Shown here: one piece after another, positions 15,954 through 24,435 of the stretch | How the letters are laid out: each line of letters starts with the position of its first letter | How positions within the stretch are numbered: position 1 is the stretch's first letter | Virus record (IMG/VR): IMGVR_UViG_3300035698_009773 | Location: 1-33,086 of that record | Length of the DNA stretch: 33,086 bases | Reading direction: 5' to 3' (one strand) | DNA from: a virus | Program-made: the position numbers and the translations under genes | Notes under the pieces: generated by a model | What the model saw: the letters and a program-made list of their open reading frames with translations, nothing else | The model's database searches: none | Told to the model about the DNA's origin: nothing

Positions 15954-17012
15954 ATGGACATTTTATTAGAATATTTTGATATAAAATTTTATTGGGATTG
16001 TGATAAACCAATAATAAAATTAACTTTAAAAAATGAAAAAAAGATTGTAGACTACCCAATATATAAACCTGGAACTAAAATACCATATTCTGGGTCACAA
16101 GAAGTATATTACATGCATTATCTAGGTAACAATACGGGTAAACTAGTTTATGAACAACGAAGAAAATTATTTCCTAAAACAAAAAGAATAGAATGGTACA
16201 TCAATACATTTGATATTACAGTAGAAGAAAAACAACGATTAACAGAACATTTATTTGTTATTAGTAAAAATATATCTGGCGGGTTACTAAAGCATTACAG
16301 TTCCGAAAATGGGAAAAAAACGAAGGAAAAATTAAAGTTACGAAATAAAAAATGGGCTCCAATTATTGGACAACAACATAAAGAAAGATGGGAAAATAAT
16401 CCTGTATGGGTTAAAAAAGAAATGGAGCGTAGAAAGAATACAGGAATGTATGAAAAAATAAGTAAATGCAATAAAGAAAGAATGGAAGACCCTGTATTTA
16501 GGGCGTATTTTAAAGAGCGGTGTAATGACCCAACAAGAAAGAAAAAGATTAGTGAAGCTAGCAAACGAATGTGGCATGATGCAAAACATAATAATTTAAA
16601 AAAATATTATAAAATGATAAATAATTCTAAAAATAAAAAATATGTTTGTTGTGGTATTAAAATGAATAGTATTGAATACCACATGGCTAATATATTATTG
16701 GATTTAAATTTAGAGTTTAAATATGAAAAATTATTTATGTTAGATACACATAGTTATTTACCTGATTTTTATATACCTAAATATAATTTAATTGTTGAGT
16801 GTTATGGGGATTTTTGGCATGCAAACCCAGAATTATTTGAAGCAACACATACAACACATAAAAATAGGTTAGCCAAAGATATATGGGAATATGATTTAAC
16901 AAAAAAAGAAGTTTTTGAAACTCATGGATATAAGTTTATGTTTTTTTGGGAAGCTTCTATATTAAAACAAAAAAGTATTATAATTAAAAAAATAAAAAAT
17001 GAAATATATTGA
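15954..17012 (+). CDS. EDxHD (Vsr-like) homing endonuclease inside the fractured recombinase gene
   Basis: The protein has 352 aa, with GGAG seven bases before the ATG. The middle (~130-215) has lysine-rich helical repeats of the NUMOD/S-E-A-S-K-R-M-W type that bind DNA. The C-terminal ~110 residues form a Vsr-like nuclease: E241 in N-S-I-E-Y-H, D271 in L-P-D-F-Y-I-P, E282 and G-D286-F-W-H289. This EDxHD family is the one found between halves of fractured intein genes. It should cut uninterrupted recombinase alleles and so spread the insert. Its end overlaps the start of the recombinase C-gene by 14 bases, which couples their translation. Confidence 0.75.
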   Translation: MDILLEYFDIKFYWDCDKPIIKLTLKNEKKIVDYPIYKPGTKIPYSGSQEVYYMHYLGNNTGKLVYEQRRKLFPKTKRIEWYINTFDITVEEKQRLTEHLFVISKNISGGLLKHYSSENGKKTKEKLKLRNKKWAPIIGQQHKERWENNPVWVKKEMERRKNTGMYEKISKCNKERMEDPVFRAYFKERCNDPTRKKKISEASKRMWHDAKHNNLKKYYKMINNSKNKKYVCCGIKMNSIEYHMANILLDLNLEFKYEKLFMLDTHSYLPDFYIPKYNLIVECYGDFWHANPELFEATHTTHKNRLAKDIWEYDLTKKEVFETHGYKFMFFWEASILKQKSIIIKKIKNEIY

Positions 17013-17367
17013 ACAAGAACTATCGCTAGCAGAGATAGCAGAAAAATTTTTAGGGATAAATGATTTCCAAACACCAGAAGTATATGATGTTGAAAATTAT
17101 GATTTACAAGTTGAAACCATTAATGATAAAACTGGCAAACATATTTTTAAACAGATAAAAGCTTTTATAGTTAAAGAAGCAGTTGACCATTATTATACAG
17201 ATGGAATATTAAAAGGTACGGGAAATCACATCATTGTTGAAAACGGAAAAGAAGTACATCTAAAAGAACATCCAGATTTTAAACGTGTTGATGAAACAAT
17301 GCATGTTGTAGATATTGAAGTTGAAGATGCACATACATATTTGGCAAATGGACGATTGAATCACAAT
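16999..17367 (+). other. intein 2, C-terminal half (IntC, 123 residues)
   Basis: It holds blocks B, F and G of a class 1 intein, with penultimate His122, Asn123 and +1 Thr124. Together with the 17-residue IntN it makes a 140-residue intein with no endonuclease domain of its own, since that function is in the separate gene between the halves. Confidence 0.8.
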
Positions 17368-17703
17368 ACAACATCGGGCGGTCATGCAATAAAATTCCAC
17401 GCATCAGTTCGTTTACGCTTAAAATCAAAGGGACAGTTAAAAGCTAAAGTAAGCTCAAATACTGTTGAACAAACAATTGGTATTAAAACTGAAGCACATG
17501 TTGTAAAAAATAGGTGTGGACCTCCTTTGAAAAAAGTAGAATTTAATATCTATTTTGATTCTGGAATTGATGATTACGCAAATTGGTTGGATAAACTAAA
17601 AGTGCATAAACTAGTGAAGCAAGCAGGTGCTTGGTACACACTTCCAGAAGAGTTGTATGGTGAAGAAATAAAATTTCAGTCAAAAGATTTCGTAGGAATT
17701 TAG
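16999..17703 (+). CDS. uvsX: RecA/UvsX recombinase, C-terminal gene: IntC of intein 2 + C-extein
   Basis: The protein has 234 aa. Residues 1-123 are the large C-terminal intein half: a block B-like G-T-G-N-H-I-I, then V-V-D-I-E-V-E-D-A-H-T-Y-L-A-N-G and the final N-H-N. The C-extein starts at T124 with T-T-S-G-G-H-A-I-K-F-H-A-S-V-R-L, the RecA core after F-G-N-P-E, and includes V-V-K-N-R and Q-A-G-A-W-Y. No Shine-Dalgarno precedes the ATG, which lies inside the end of the endonuclease gene. The frame meets TAG at 17701, yet coding continues in frame for 43 more codons to TAA 17833. The mature spliced protein would be 329 aa, or 373 with the extension. Confidence 0.85.
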   Translation: MKYIEQELSLAEIAEKFLGINDFQTPEVYDVENYDLQVETINDKTGKHIFKQIKAFIVKEAVDHYYTDGILKGTGNHIIVENGKEVHLKEHPDFKRVDETMHVVDIEVEDAHTYLANGRLNHNTTSGGHAIKFHASVRLRLKSKGQLKAKVSSNTVEQTIGIKTEAHVVKNRCGPPLKKVEFNIYFDSGIDDYANWLDKLKVHKLVKQAGAWYTLPEELYGEEIKFQSKDFVGI

Positions 17704-17835
17704 GAAGAAAAACCAGAATTGAAAGAAAAGATTTATAATCTAATCTGTGACGAAATGATTATGAAATATAAGTCAACATCAATTAACCCTGATGATATCA
17801 TATACGACGACAAAGAACCAATTCCAGAAAATTAA
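17704..17835 (+). other. in-frame coding extension of the recombinase beyond TAG
   Basis: After TAG at 17701-17703 the same frame encodes 43 residues (E-E-K-P-E-L-K-E-K-I-Y onward) of normal codon use, ending in an acidic tail and TAA at 17833. A perfect terminator begins 11 bases later, as expected if this is the true gene end. RecA-like proteins normally carry such a C-terminal tail. Confidence 0.65.
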
Positions 17836-17845
17836 TTATTATTTT

Positions 17846-17876
17846 AAGGGGATGAATCCATCCCCTTTTATTTTTT
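17846..17876 (+). terminator. rho-independent terminator after the recombinase
   Basis: AAGGGGATG (17846-17854) pairs perfectly with CATCCCCTT (17859-17867) around the loop AATC. It is followed by TTATTTTTT. It is the most GC-rich hairpin of the region and closes the recombinase transcript 11 bases after TAA 17833. Confidence 0.9.
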
Positions 17877-17887
17877 AAAACATTTAC

Positions 17888-18478
17888 ATGAACGAAAAAT
17901 ATTTTGACTTATTCTCATCTTTAGAAAAAAAAGCACCGTTTACACAAAATTCGCGAGTTTTACTTATAGATGGGTTAAATTCTTTTATACGTGCATATGC
18001 AGCATCACCTACGACAAGTGAACATGGGTATCATATTGGAGGAGTAACCGGATTTTTATTAAGTGTTGGTTATGCTATCCGAAATATAAATCCAACACAG
18101 GTAATAATTGTGTTTGATGGAAAAGGCGGAAGCAAGTATAGGAAGTCAATTTATCCTGATTACAAGGCAGGACGAAAGTCTCGAACTAATATTATTAATA
18201 ATTCATTTTATAATTCAAAGAACGAAGAAGAAAAAGCAATGCAAATGCAAATGCATTTGTTAGTTAAATATTTAAAACTACTTCCTATTAAAATTATGTC
18301 AATTGATGGTGTAGAAGCCGATGATGTAATGGCATATTTAAACTTTTGGTTCAAAGAAAAATACGAGTCTGAAATATCTATAATGTCTACAGACAAAGAT
18401 TTTTATCAATTAATAGATGATAAAACTACTGTATGGAGCCCAACAAAAAAGAAAGTTTATACAACTAATGAAATATAA
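17888..18478 (+). CDS. 5'-3' exonuclease / flap endonuclease (T4 Rnh-like), N-terminal part before in-frame TAA
   Basis: The part has 196 aa and carries the acidic clusters of the FEN/5'-nuclease family: L-I-D-G-L-N-S near 25, V-F-D-G-K...Y-R-K-S-I-Y-P-D-Y-K-A-G-R near 78-100, I-D-G-V-E-A-D-D near 140 and S-T-D-K-D-F near 166. The frame meets TAA at 18476-18478 and then continues in the same frame with the helix-hairpin-helix part. The enzyme would remove RNA primers from Okazaki fragments, next to helicase and SSB. As written the product lacks its DNA-binding C-terminus. It follows directly on the terminator of the recombinase unit. Confidence 0.75.
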   Translation: MNEKYFDLFSSLEKKAPFTQNSRVLLIDGLNSFIRAYAASPTTSEHGYHIGGVTGFLLSVGYAIRNINPTQVIIVFDGKGGSKYRKSIYPDYKAGRKSRTNIINNSFYNSKNEEEKAMQMQMHLLVKYLKLLPIKIMSIDGVEADDVMAYLNFWFKEKYESEISIMSTDKDFYQLIDDKTTVWSPTKKKVYTTNEI

Positions 18479-18595
18479 AAAGAATTTGAAGGACTACATC
18501 CAAATAATTTTATTTATTATAAAGCATTAATAGGTGATAGTTCTGATAACATACCTGGAGTCAAAGGTCTTGGATTAAAGACTCTTAAAAAGAGA

Positions 18596-18958
18596 ATGCC
18601 AATATTATTTGAACATGAAAAAATAGACCTTAACACTATTTTTGAGTATGCAAAAAATGAAGATACAAAAGCCGAAGAAACAAAAAAAGCAACAAAATAT
18701 AAAATATATTCTCAAATATTAGAAAACAAAGATGTCATAGCTACTAATTATAAATTGATGCAATTACATGAATCTATAATAAATAATACTAAAAAATCAA
18801 GTATTATGTATCAATTGGAACAACCAACTAACAGATTAACAAAACATACATTTATTGCTGAATTAGTAGAAGATGGGCTCAACACATTTATCAAAGCTCC
18901 TGATGTATGGTTACGAGAAACATTTAATAAAATAGATAATTTCACAATAATAAATTAA
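18596..18958 (+). CDS. flap endonuclease, C-terminal part after the in-frame TAA
   Basis: The same frame as the upstream part is open from 18479, but the first ATG is at 18596. The stretch before that ATG encodes A-L-I-G-D-S-S-D-N-I-P-G-V-K-G, the conserved last acidic cluster and helix-hairpin-helix of 5'-nucleases, so it must be translated with the N-terminal part. The ORF from 18596 (120 aa) is therefore not an independent gene. Read through, the whole protein would be about 356 aa, somewhat longer than T4 Rnh (305). Confidence 0.65.
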   Translation: MPILFEHEKIDLNTIFEYAKNEDTKAEETKKATKYKIYSQILENKDVIATNYKLMQLHESIINNTKKSSIMYQLEQPTNRLTKHTFIAELVEDGLNTFIKAPDVWLRETFNKIDNFTIIN

Positions 18959-18963
18959 TAATA

Positions 18964-20325
18964 ATGGTCGATAAATTAAGTGAATTTGGATATAGTTTTC
19001 AAATAAAGTTGGTAACATCTTTATTAACAGATATATCATTTTTAAAGCAAATTATAGACATATTACAACCAGATTATTTTGAATCAACTTCTAATAAATA
19101 TATAGTTAACATCATTAAAGATTATTTTATAGAGTATAAAAGTATACCCACATTAGAAGTTTTTAAAGTGAAACTATCAGAGACAAATGATGATTTATTA
19201 AAGACAACAACAGTTGAAACGTTAAAAGAAGTATACAAAGCTACAGATGCAAAAGACTTGCAATTTATAAAAGAAGAAGCACTGTTATTTTGTAAAAACC
19301 AAAGTTTGAAACAAGCTATTTTGGGGTCTGTTGATTTGCTAGAACTTAACAAATTTGACGAGATTAAATCGTTAATAGATGATGCAATGAGAGCAGGAAC
19401 TGAGCAGAACATTGGTCATGATTATAAAATAGAAGTACGTAAACGATATGAAGAAGGAACGAGAAATTGCATGCCAACAAGATGGGACATTATCAATGAA
19501 ATCATGGATGGTGGATTAGCAGCAGGAGAATTGGGGGTATTAATTTCTGGTCCGGGAGGAGGAAAATCGTGGATGTTACAATCAATTGGTGCACATGCTT
19601 TAATGGAAGGAAAAACTGTTTTTCATTATACACTTGAATTAGATGAAGACTATACAGGACGTAGGTATGATTCAATATTAACAGGAATAGCATTTCGTGA
19701 TTTAAAATATCATGTAGATATGATTGAAGAACGAGTAAAAAATATTAAGGGTAATTTATCAATTAAGTTTTTCCCTGAACAAAGTATATCAATTAATGGA
19801 ATTAGAGCACATATTGAAAAAGCAACATTATTAGATAAAAAACCTGATTTAATTATACTAGATTATGCGGATTGTCTTAGACCAATACAAATGGGAAAAC
19901 GAGATAGGTCCGACCAATTAAGTGGTGACATTTATAGTATGATAAAAGGAATGTTAGGTGAATTACAAATACCATGTTGGACAGCTAGTCAATCGAATAG
20001 AGGGTCTGCCGAGAATAGTTACATACAAGGACATGACGTATCTGATTCATATATAAAAATAATGAAAGCAGACTTTATTGTTAGTTTACAACGAAAAGTA
20101 GAAAATAAAATAGCAGGGACAGGGATATTACATGTTATAAAAAATAGGTTTGGACCTGATGGAATTACACTGCCAAGTAAAATTAATTTTGACACAGGAA
20201 AAGTAGAAATTTTTGAACCTAGCACACATGAAGGTAAAGAAACACAGACAAAGATAGAAAATGGAGATGTACAAGTACGTAAATATCTCAGCAACAGATT
20301 AAATCAATTTAATGGTAAAAATTAA
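18964..20325 (+). CDS. replicative DNA helicase, gp41/DnaB-like
   Basis: The protein has 453 aa. The N-terminal ~150 residues are helical (partner/primase-interaction region). The RecA-like ATPase domain has Walker A G196-P-G-G-G-K201-S202, Walker B L-I-I-L-D-Y-A-D-C-L-R and the T-A-S-Q-S-N-R-G motif that senses nucleotide and DNA. This is the hexameric 5'-3' helicase of the T4-type replisome. It starts five bases after the flap nuclease and its stop TAA overlaps the next ATG by one base (TAATG). It is intact and of typical length (T4 gp41 is 475). No primase (gp61) gene is visible in the window. Confidence 0.85.
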   Translation: MVDKLSEFGYSFQIKLVTSLLTDISFLKQIIDILQPDYFESTSNKYIVNIIKDYFIEYKSIPTLEVFKVKLSETNDDLLKTTTVETLKEVYKATDAKDLQFIKEEALLFCKNQSLKQAILGSVDLLELNKFDEIKSLIDDAMRAGTEQNIGHDYKIEVRKRYEEGTRNCMPTRWDIINEIMDGGLAAGELGVLISGPGGGKSWMLQSIGAHALMEGKTVFHYTLELDEDYTGRRYDSILTGIAFRDLKYHVDMIEERVKNIKGNLSIKFFPEQSISINGIRAHIEKATLLDKKPDLIILDYADCLRPIQMGKRDRSDQLSGDIYSMIKGMLGELQIPCWTASQSNRGSAENSYIQGHDVSDSYIKIMKADFIVSLQRKVENKIAGTGILHVIKNRFGPDGITLPSKINFDTGKVEIFEPSTHEGKETQTKIENGDVQVRKYLSNRLNQFNGKN

Positions 20326-23288
20326 TGAAGAAAAAATTAGAATTTAATAATGATTTAAGTAAAGAAATATACGAATTAACATATAAATTCGGTGAAGAAG
20401 ATGTAAACGGGACAATTCATAGGATAGCAACAGAATTATCAAACAATGAAAAAGATAAAGAAGTTTGGTATGACAAATTCACAGAACTGTTATCAGACTT
20501 TAAATTTATACCAGGTGGAAGAATAATATCTAATACAGGTACCAAGCTAAAAGGTACTAGTTTATTAAACTGTTTTGTAGACGGATTTACAGGAAAAGAC
20601 CAAGATTCTATTGATGGAATAATGAATGCATTGAAACGACAAGCCAAGATACTTAAATCGGAAGGTGGGTATGGGATAAATGTTGATGTTATACGACCGC
20701 GTGGCGCATATGTTTATGGTATAGCAAATGAAACACCAGGTGTTGTTACAATGATGGAAATGTGGGATACACAATCAAAAGTTATTACTGAGGGAAGTGG
20801 AAGAATAAGCACACGGAAAAATAGTAAAAAGAAGATAAGAAAAGGTGCTATGTTGGCATGCATGAGTATATGGCATCCGGACATTGAAGAATTTATCACT
20901 GCGAAACAACAATCAGGTAAATTAACTAAATTTAATTTATCAGTAGGCATAACAGATGCTTTCATGCAAGCTGTTAAAAACCACGAACTATGGCAGTTAA
21001 AATTTCCAGAATTTGATTCTGATATAATGATTGGAAATAAAACGATTAAAGAAATTTATAAAGACGAATGGGATGGAAATATTGTAAAATGGGAAAGTAA
21101 AAATTTACCTGTTAAAGTATATAAAACATATGATGATGCAAATGAATTATGGAACTTAATAACTAAATCAACATATGACAGGAATGAACCTGGAATATTA
21201 TTTATAGATAAAATCAATGAATATAATAATTTGTATTATAATGAGTTCATAAATGCCACGAATCCATGTGTTATTGGTGAAACAAAAATTCCAATTATTA
21301 AAAATAATGTTTTTGAAGAAGTTTGTATTAAAGATGTTATAGGCAAAAAAATTACAACGTGGAATGGATTTGAAACAACAGAAGTAACACCATATAAAAC
21401 AGGACAAGATAACGAAGTAATTAAAATTAATTTTAATAATGGAAGTAATATAACTTGCACAAATTATCATATTTTTATAGATAAATCAGGAAATAGAATA
21501 GAAGCTAAAGATATATTAACAGAAGGGTTTGAACTACAGAGTTTTATAGATTATAAAACAAACAAGTCTGTTCCTAATATAAAAGTAACATCATATGAAA
21601 TATTAAAAGAAAGACACGATGTGTATTGTTTTACAGATGATAAAAATCATACAGGAGTGTTTAATGGAATAATGACAGGACAATGTGGCGAAATTCCACT
21701 ACCAATTGGCGGAGCTTGTTTATTATCAAGTATAAATTTAACACAATTTATCAATGAAAAAGTTGATGATTGGGACTATAAAAAATTAAAAAAATATATC
21801 CCAACTATGGTTAGATTTATGGATAATATTAATGATATAACTCCACTACCATTGCCTGACCAAAAGGATAATCTACTTAATAAACGTAGGTTGGGTCTAG
21901 GAGTAATGGGGTATGGGTCTGCATTATTAATGATGAAATATAGATATGGCTCTACGAAAGCATTACAGATAACAAATGATTTATTTAAATTTATAGCAAA
22001 TGAAGGCTATAAAGCATCTTCCAATATCGCATCAATAAAAGGAAGTTTTAAACTATTTGATACAGATAAATTTTTAAACAGTAAACAAATACAAAAACTA
22101 GATTTATCTACAAGAAATTTAATTAAAAAACAAGGTTGTAGAAACAGTCATATTGGAATGATAGCTCCAACGGGAAATTCATCAATCTTTGCAAATTGTG
22201 TGAGTGGTGGATTAGAACCTGTATTTTTATTTGAGTATACAAGAACAATGTCGGTACCAGAAACCCCCAAAGGATTGATATTACCTATTATTGATTGGAG
22301 CGATAAAACGTTTGAAGTTACAGACCAAAAATGGGAATGGATACAAGAAGGTGATGAAGCATTATTAATGATTGAATTTAATGATATAATATACAAAATA
22401 GATAATCATCGAGGCCTTTTAAAAGAAAGTAAAGTAATAGATTATGGCACTAGATATTTACAAGAAAAAAATGAATGGGATAGTAAAGCAGATTGGGCAG
22501 CAAATATTGAAACATTGTCAATCGATGAACATATAGATACATTATCTACAATAGGCTATTGGATCTGTTCAAGTATGTCGAAAACCATAAATTTACCTAA
22601 TGATTACCCATATGAAGATTTTAAAAATGTTTATACTAAAGCATATGAAACCGGAAATATTAAAGGTGTAACTACATATAGAGCAGGCACGATGGGAACG
22701 GTATTATCATCAGGTAATAAACAATCATTACATGAAAGAAAAGATGACCGAATTTACAGACATTCCGCACCAATACGCCCAGATGTTGTTCCATGTGATG
22801 TGCACCAATTAACAGTACAAGGGATAAAATGGACTGTTTTTATAGGAATGCTAAAAGATGAAACAGATGATTATAGCCCATATGAAATCTTTGCCTTTAA
22901 AAAGAAAAGTATAACATTACCAAATAGAGTTACAAATGGCTATTTAATAAAAGTTAAACGAAAAGTTTATAATTTTGAGTCAAACGATGGTTTAGTTTTA
23001 GAAAATCTTCTAGAATTCTTTGACAGAGATGAGCAAGAAGCATTAACAAGAAGTATATCATTAGCACTACGACATGGAGCACAAGTTAAATTTGTTGTGG
23101 AACAATTAAATAAATCAGAAGGTGATATACTTGCATTTAGTAAGGCAATGGCACGCACACTTAAGAAATATATTAGAGATAATGACGTGCCCACACATAC
23201 TAAATGTCCACATTGTGAAAAACAAGACGCATTGATTTATATGGAAGGATGTATAAAATGTAAATTTTGTGGTTATAGTGAATGTTAA
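20325..23288 (+). CDS. nrdJ: class II (adenosylcobalamin-dependent) ribonucleotide reductase with intein
   Basis: The protein has 987 aa, or 848 after removal of a 139-aa intein. C83 (L-L-N-C-F-V) is one active-site cysteine. The thiyl-radical cysteine is C454 in N-P-[intein]-C-G-E, and its partner C465 (G-A-C-L-L-S-S-I-N-L) lies 11 residues on, the spacing of class II enzymes rather than the 23 of class I NrdA. A-P-T-G-N-S-S-I and G-L-E-P-V-F line the site. The C-terminus has a C-P-H-C...C-I-K-C-K-F-C zinc ribbon typical of NrdJ. No NrdB is needed. It would supply dNTPs, given cobalamin from the host. Confidence 0.85.
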   Translation: MKKKLEFNNDLSKEIYELTYKFGEEDVNGTIHRIATELSNNEKDKEVWYDKFTELLSDFKFIPGGRIISNTGTKLKGTSLLNCFVDGFTGKDQDSIDGIMNALKRQAKILKSEGGYGINVDVIRPRGAYVYGIANETPGVVTMMEMWDTQSKVITEGSGRISTRKNSKKKIRKGAMLACMSIWHPDIEEFITAKQQSGKLTKFNLSVGITDAFMQAVKNHELWQLKFPEFDSDIMIGNKTIKEIYKDEWDGNIVKWESKNLPVKVYKTYDDANELWNLITKSTYDRNEPGILFIDKINEYNNLYYNEFINATNPCVIGETKIPIIKNNVFEEVCIKDVIGKKITTWNGFETTEVTPYKTGQDNEVIKINFNNGSNITCTNYHIFIDKSGNRIEAKDILTEGFELQSFIDYKTNKSVPNIKVTSYEILKERHDVYCFTDDKNHTGVFNGIMTGQCGEIPLPIGGACLLSSINLTQFINEKVDDWDYKKLKKYIPTMVRFMDNINDITPLPLPDQKDNLLNKRRLGLGVMGYGSALLMMKYRYGSTKALQITNDLFKFIANEGYKASSNIASIKGSFKLFDTDKFLNSKQIQKLDLSTRNLIKKQGCRNSHIGMIAPTGNSSIFANCVSGGLEPVFLFEYTRTMSVPETPKGLILPIIDWSDKTFEVTDQKWEWIQEGDEALLMIEFNDIIYKIDNHRGLLKESKVIDYGTRYLQEKNEWDSKADWAANIETLSIDEHIDTLSTIGYWICSSMSKTINLPNDYPYEDFKNVYTKAYETGNIKGVTTYRAGTMGTVLSSGNKQSLHERKDDRIYRHSAPIRPDVVPCDVHQLTVQGIKWTVFIGMLKDETDDYSPYEIFAFKKKSITLPNRVTNGYLIKVKRKVYNFESNDGLVLENLLEFFDRDEQEALTRSISLALRHGAQVKFVVEQLNKSEGDILAFSKAMARTLKKYIRDNDVPTHTKCPHCEKQDALIYMEGCIKCKFCGYSEC
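21267..21683 (+). other. intein of the ribonucleotide reductase (139-aa mini-intein)
   Basis: It covers residues 315-453, between N-P and the catalytic cysteine C-G-E. It begins C-V-I-G-E-T-K-I-P, has the C-terminal blocks V-Y-C-F-T-D-D-K-N-H-T-G-V-F-N-G and ends M-T-G-Q before +1 Cys. The terminal residue is Gln instead of Asn, and the usual penultimate His is Gly. Gln-ending inteins are known to splice. No endonuclease domain is present. Confidence 0.85.
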
Positions 23289-23304
23289 ATTTAAAATATA
23301 AAAT

Positions 23305-23655
23305 ATGAATATTATTAGAAAAATTAGAAATCGAAAGTTGCAACGTAAAAGAGACAAATTTTTACTAGAAGCTGCAACAAAACAGAGGCCGTGTGATTGT
23401 AAAAGTAAAGAAATATACGAAAGACATACCAATGTTGTAGATGAAATATTAGCAATTGACAATGAAATAGCATTAGAGGAGTTACCATTATCTCGTGTTA
23501 CTAAGAAAACTGCTGATAAAATTAAAGATATGGTAGTTCGGGATATCAACGAACAAATTAAGTTAGAAGAAGCTAGATTTCTTGCAGCATCTTGCAGCAT
23601 GTGGAATGGACAAGGAAAACATTTAATAGATAAAAATAAAAGAAATACATTATAA
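23305..23655 (+). CDS. unknown small basic protein
   Basis: The protein has 116 aa. It is a helical, charged protein with an arginine/lysine-rich N-terminus (I-R-K-I-R-N-R-K-L-Q-R-K-R) and a C-D-C-K motif near residue 30; a further cysteine lies near residue 97. There is no recognisable domain. Its last base overlaps the ATG of the methyltransferase, so the two are co-translated; it may be a partner or simply a neighbour. No Shine-Dalgarno is present. Confidence 0.5.
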   Translation: MNIIRKIRNRKLQRKRDKFLLEAATKQRPCDCKSKEIYERHTNVVDEILAIDNEIALEELPLSRVTKKTADKIKDMVVRDINEQIKLEEARFLAASCSMWNGQGKHLIDKNKRNTL

Positions 23656-24422
23656 TGAAAATAGATTTACAAAAAGGTGATTGCTTAAAATTAATGCAAA
23701 AGATACCAGGCAAAAGTATTGATGCGATAATAACCGATCCACCTTACGGCACGACTGCGTGCAAATGGGATAGTGTTATTGATTTTGAATTGATGTGGAA
23801 ACAATTAAACCGTATAATAAAACCTAATGGAGCAATAGTTTTATTTGGTAGTGAGCCTTTTAGTTCTGCCTTAAGAATGAGCAATATTAAGAACTATAAA
23901 TATGATTGGATATGGAATAAAAGAAAAGCAGGTAATTTCGCGTTGGGGAATAGGCAACCATTAAAAACGCACGAAATAATAAGTGTATTTAGTTTAAAGA
24001 CACATAACTATTACCCGCAAAAAACACTATTAGAAAAGCCACAAACTAGGCATCTTGGTAAAAAATCAATAAATAGAGAAGATGGTTTTACTGGTGGGAT
24101 AGGCAAGGAAATAAAATACGGAAAAGATTATGAGCCAAACAAAAAACTACCAATATCTATACAAGAATTTAAAAAAGATAACTATAAAAATAATAGATTT
24201 CACTCAACTCAAAAGCCAGTTGAATTGTTAGAATACATAATCAAAACCTATACCAACGAAAACGAAACGGTTTTAGATTTTACAATGGGAAGCGGAACAA
24301 CAGGCGTTGCGTGTGTAAATATTAACCGTAATTTTGTTGGAATAGAATTAGATAATAATTATTTTAACATAGCAGAAAAAAGAATTAACGAAGCACAAAT
24401 ACCTACAAAATTTTTTAAATAA
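23655..24422 (+). CDS. DNA methyltransferase, beta-class (N6-adenine or N4-cytosine)
   Basis: The protein has 255 aa. Catalytic motif IV is T-D28-P-P-Y-G near the N-terminus. The AdoMet-binding motif I D-F-T-M-G-S-G-T-T-G (208-217) is near the C-terminus, with H-S-T-Q-K-P before it. This order defines the beta class, whose members methylate adenine N6 or cytosine N4. The target site cannot be read from sequence. No restriction endonuclease is adjacent, so it is an orphan phage methyltransferase, likely serving to evade restriction or to regulate. It is intact. Confidence 0.8.
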   Translation: MKIDLQKGDCLKLMQKIPGKSIDAIITDPPYGTTACKWDSVIDFELMWKQLNRIIKPNGAIVLFGSEPFSSALRMSNIKNYKYDWIWNKRKAGNFALGNRQPLKTHEIISVFSLKTHNYYPQKTLLEKPQTRHLGKKSINREDGFTGGIGKEIKYGKDYEPNKKLPISIQEFKKDNYKNNRFHSTQKPVELLEYIIKTYTNENETVLDFTMGSGTTGVACVNINRNFVGIELDNNYFNIAEKRINEAQIPTKFFK

Positions 24423-24435
24423 AAAAGGAAATAAA

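Noticed and set aside
15954-17012. The central endonuclease as a group I intron-encoded protein with the recombinase joined by RNA splicing
   Set aside because: Both flanks carry clear intein ends (Cys1 start; H-N end with +1 Thr) that lie outside the gap, so joining is at protein level; no intron core was seen.
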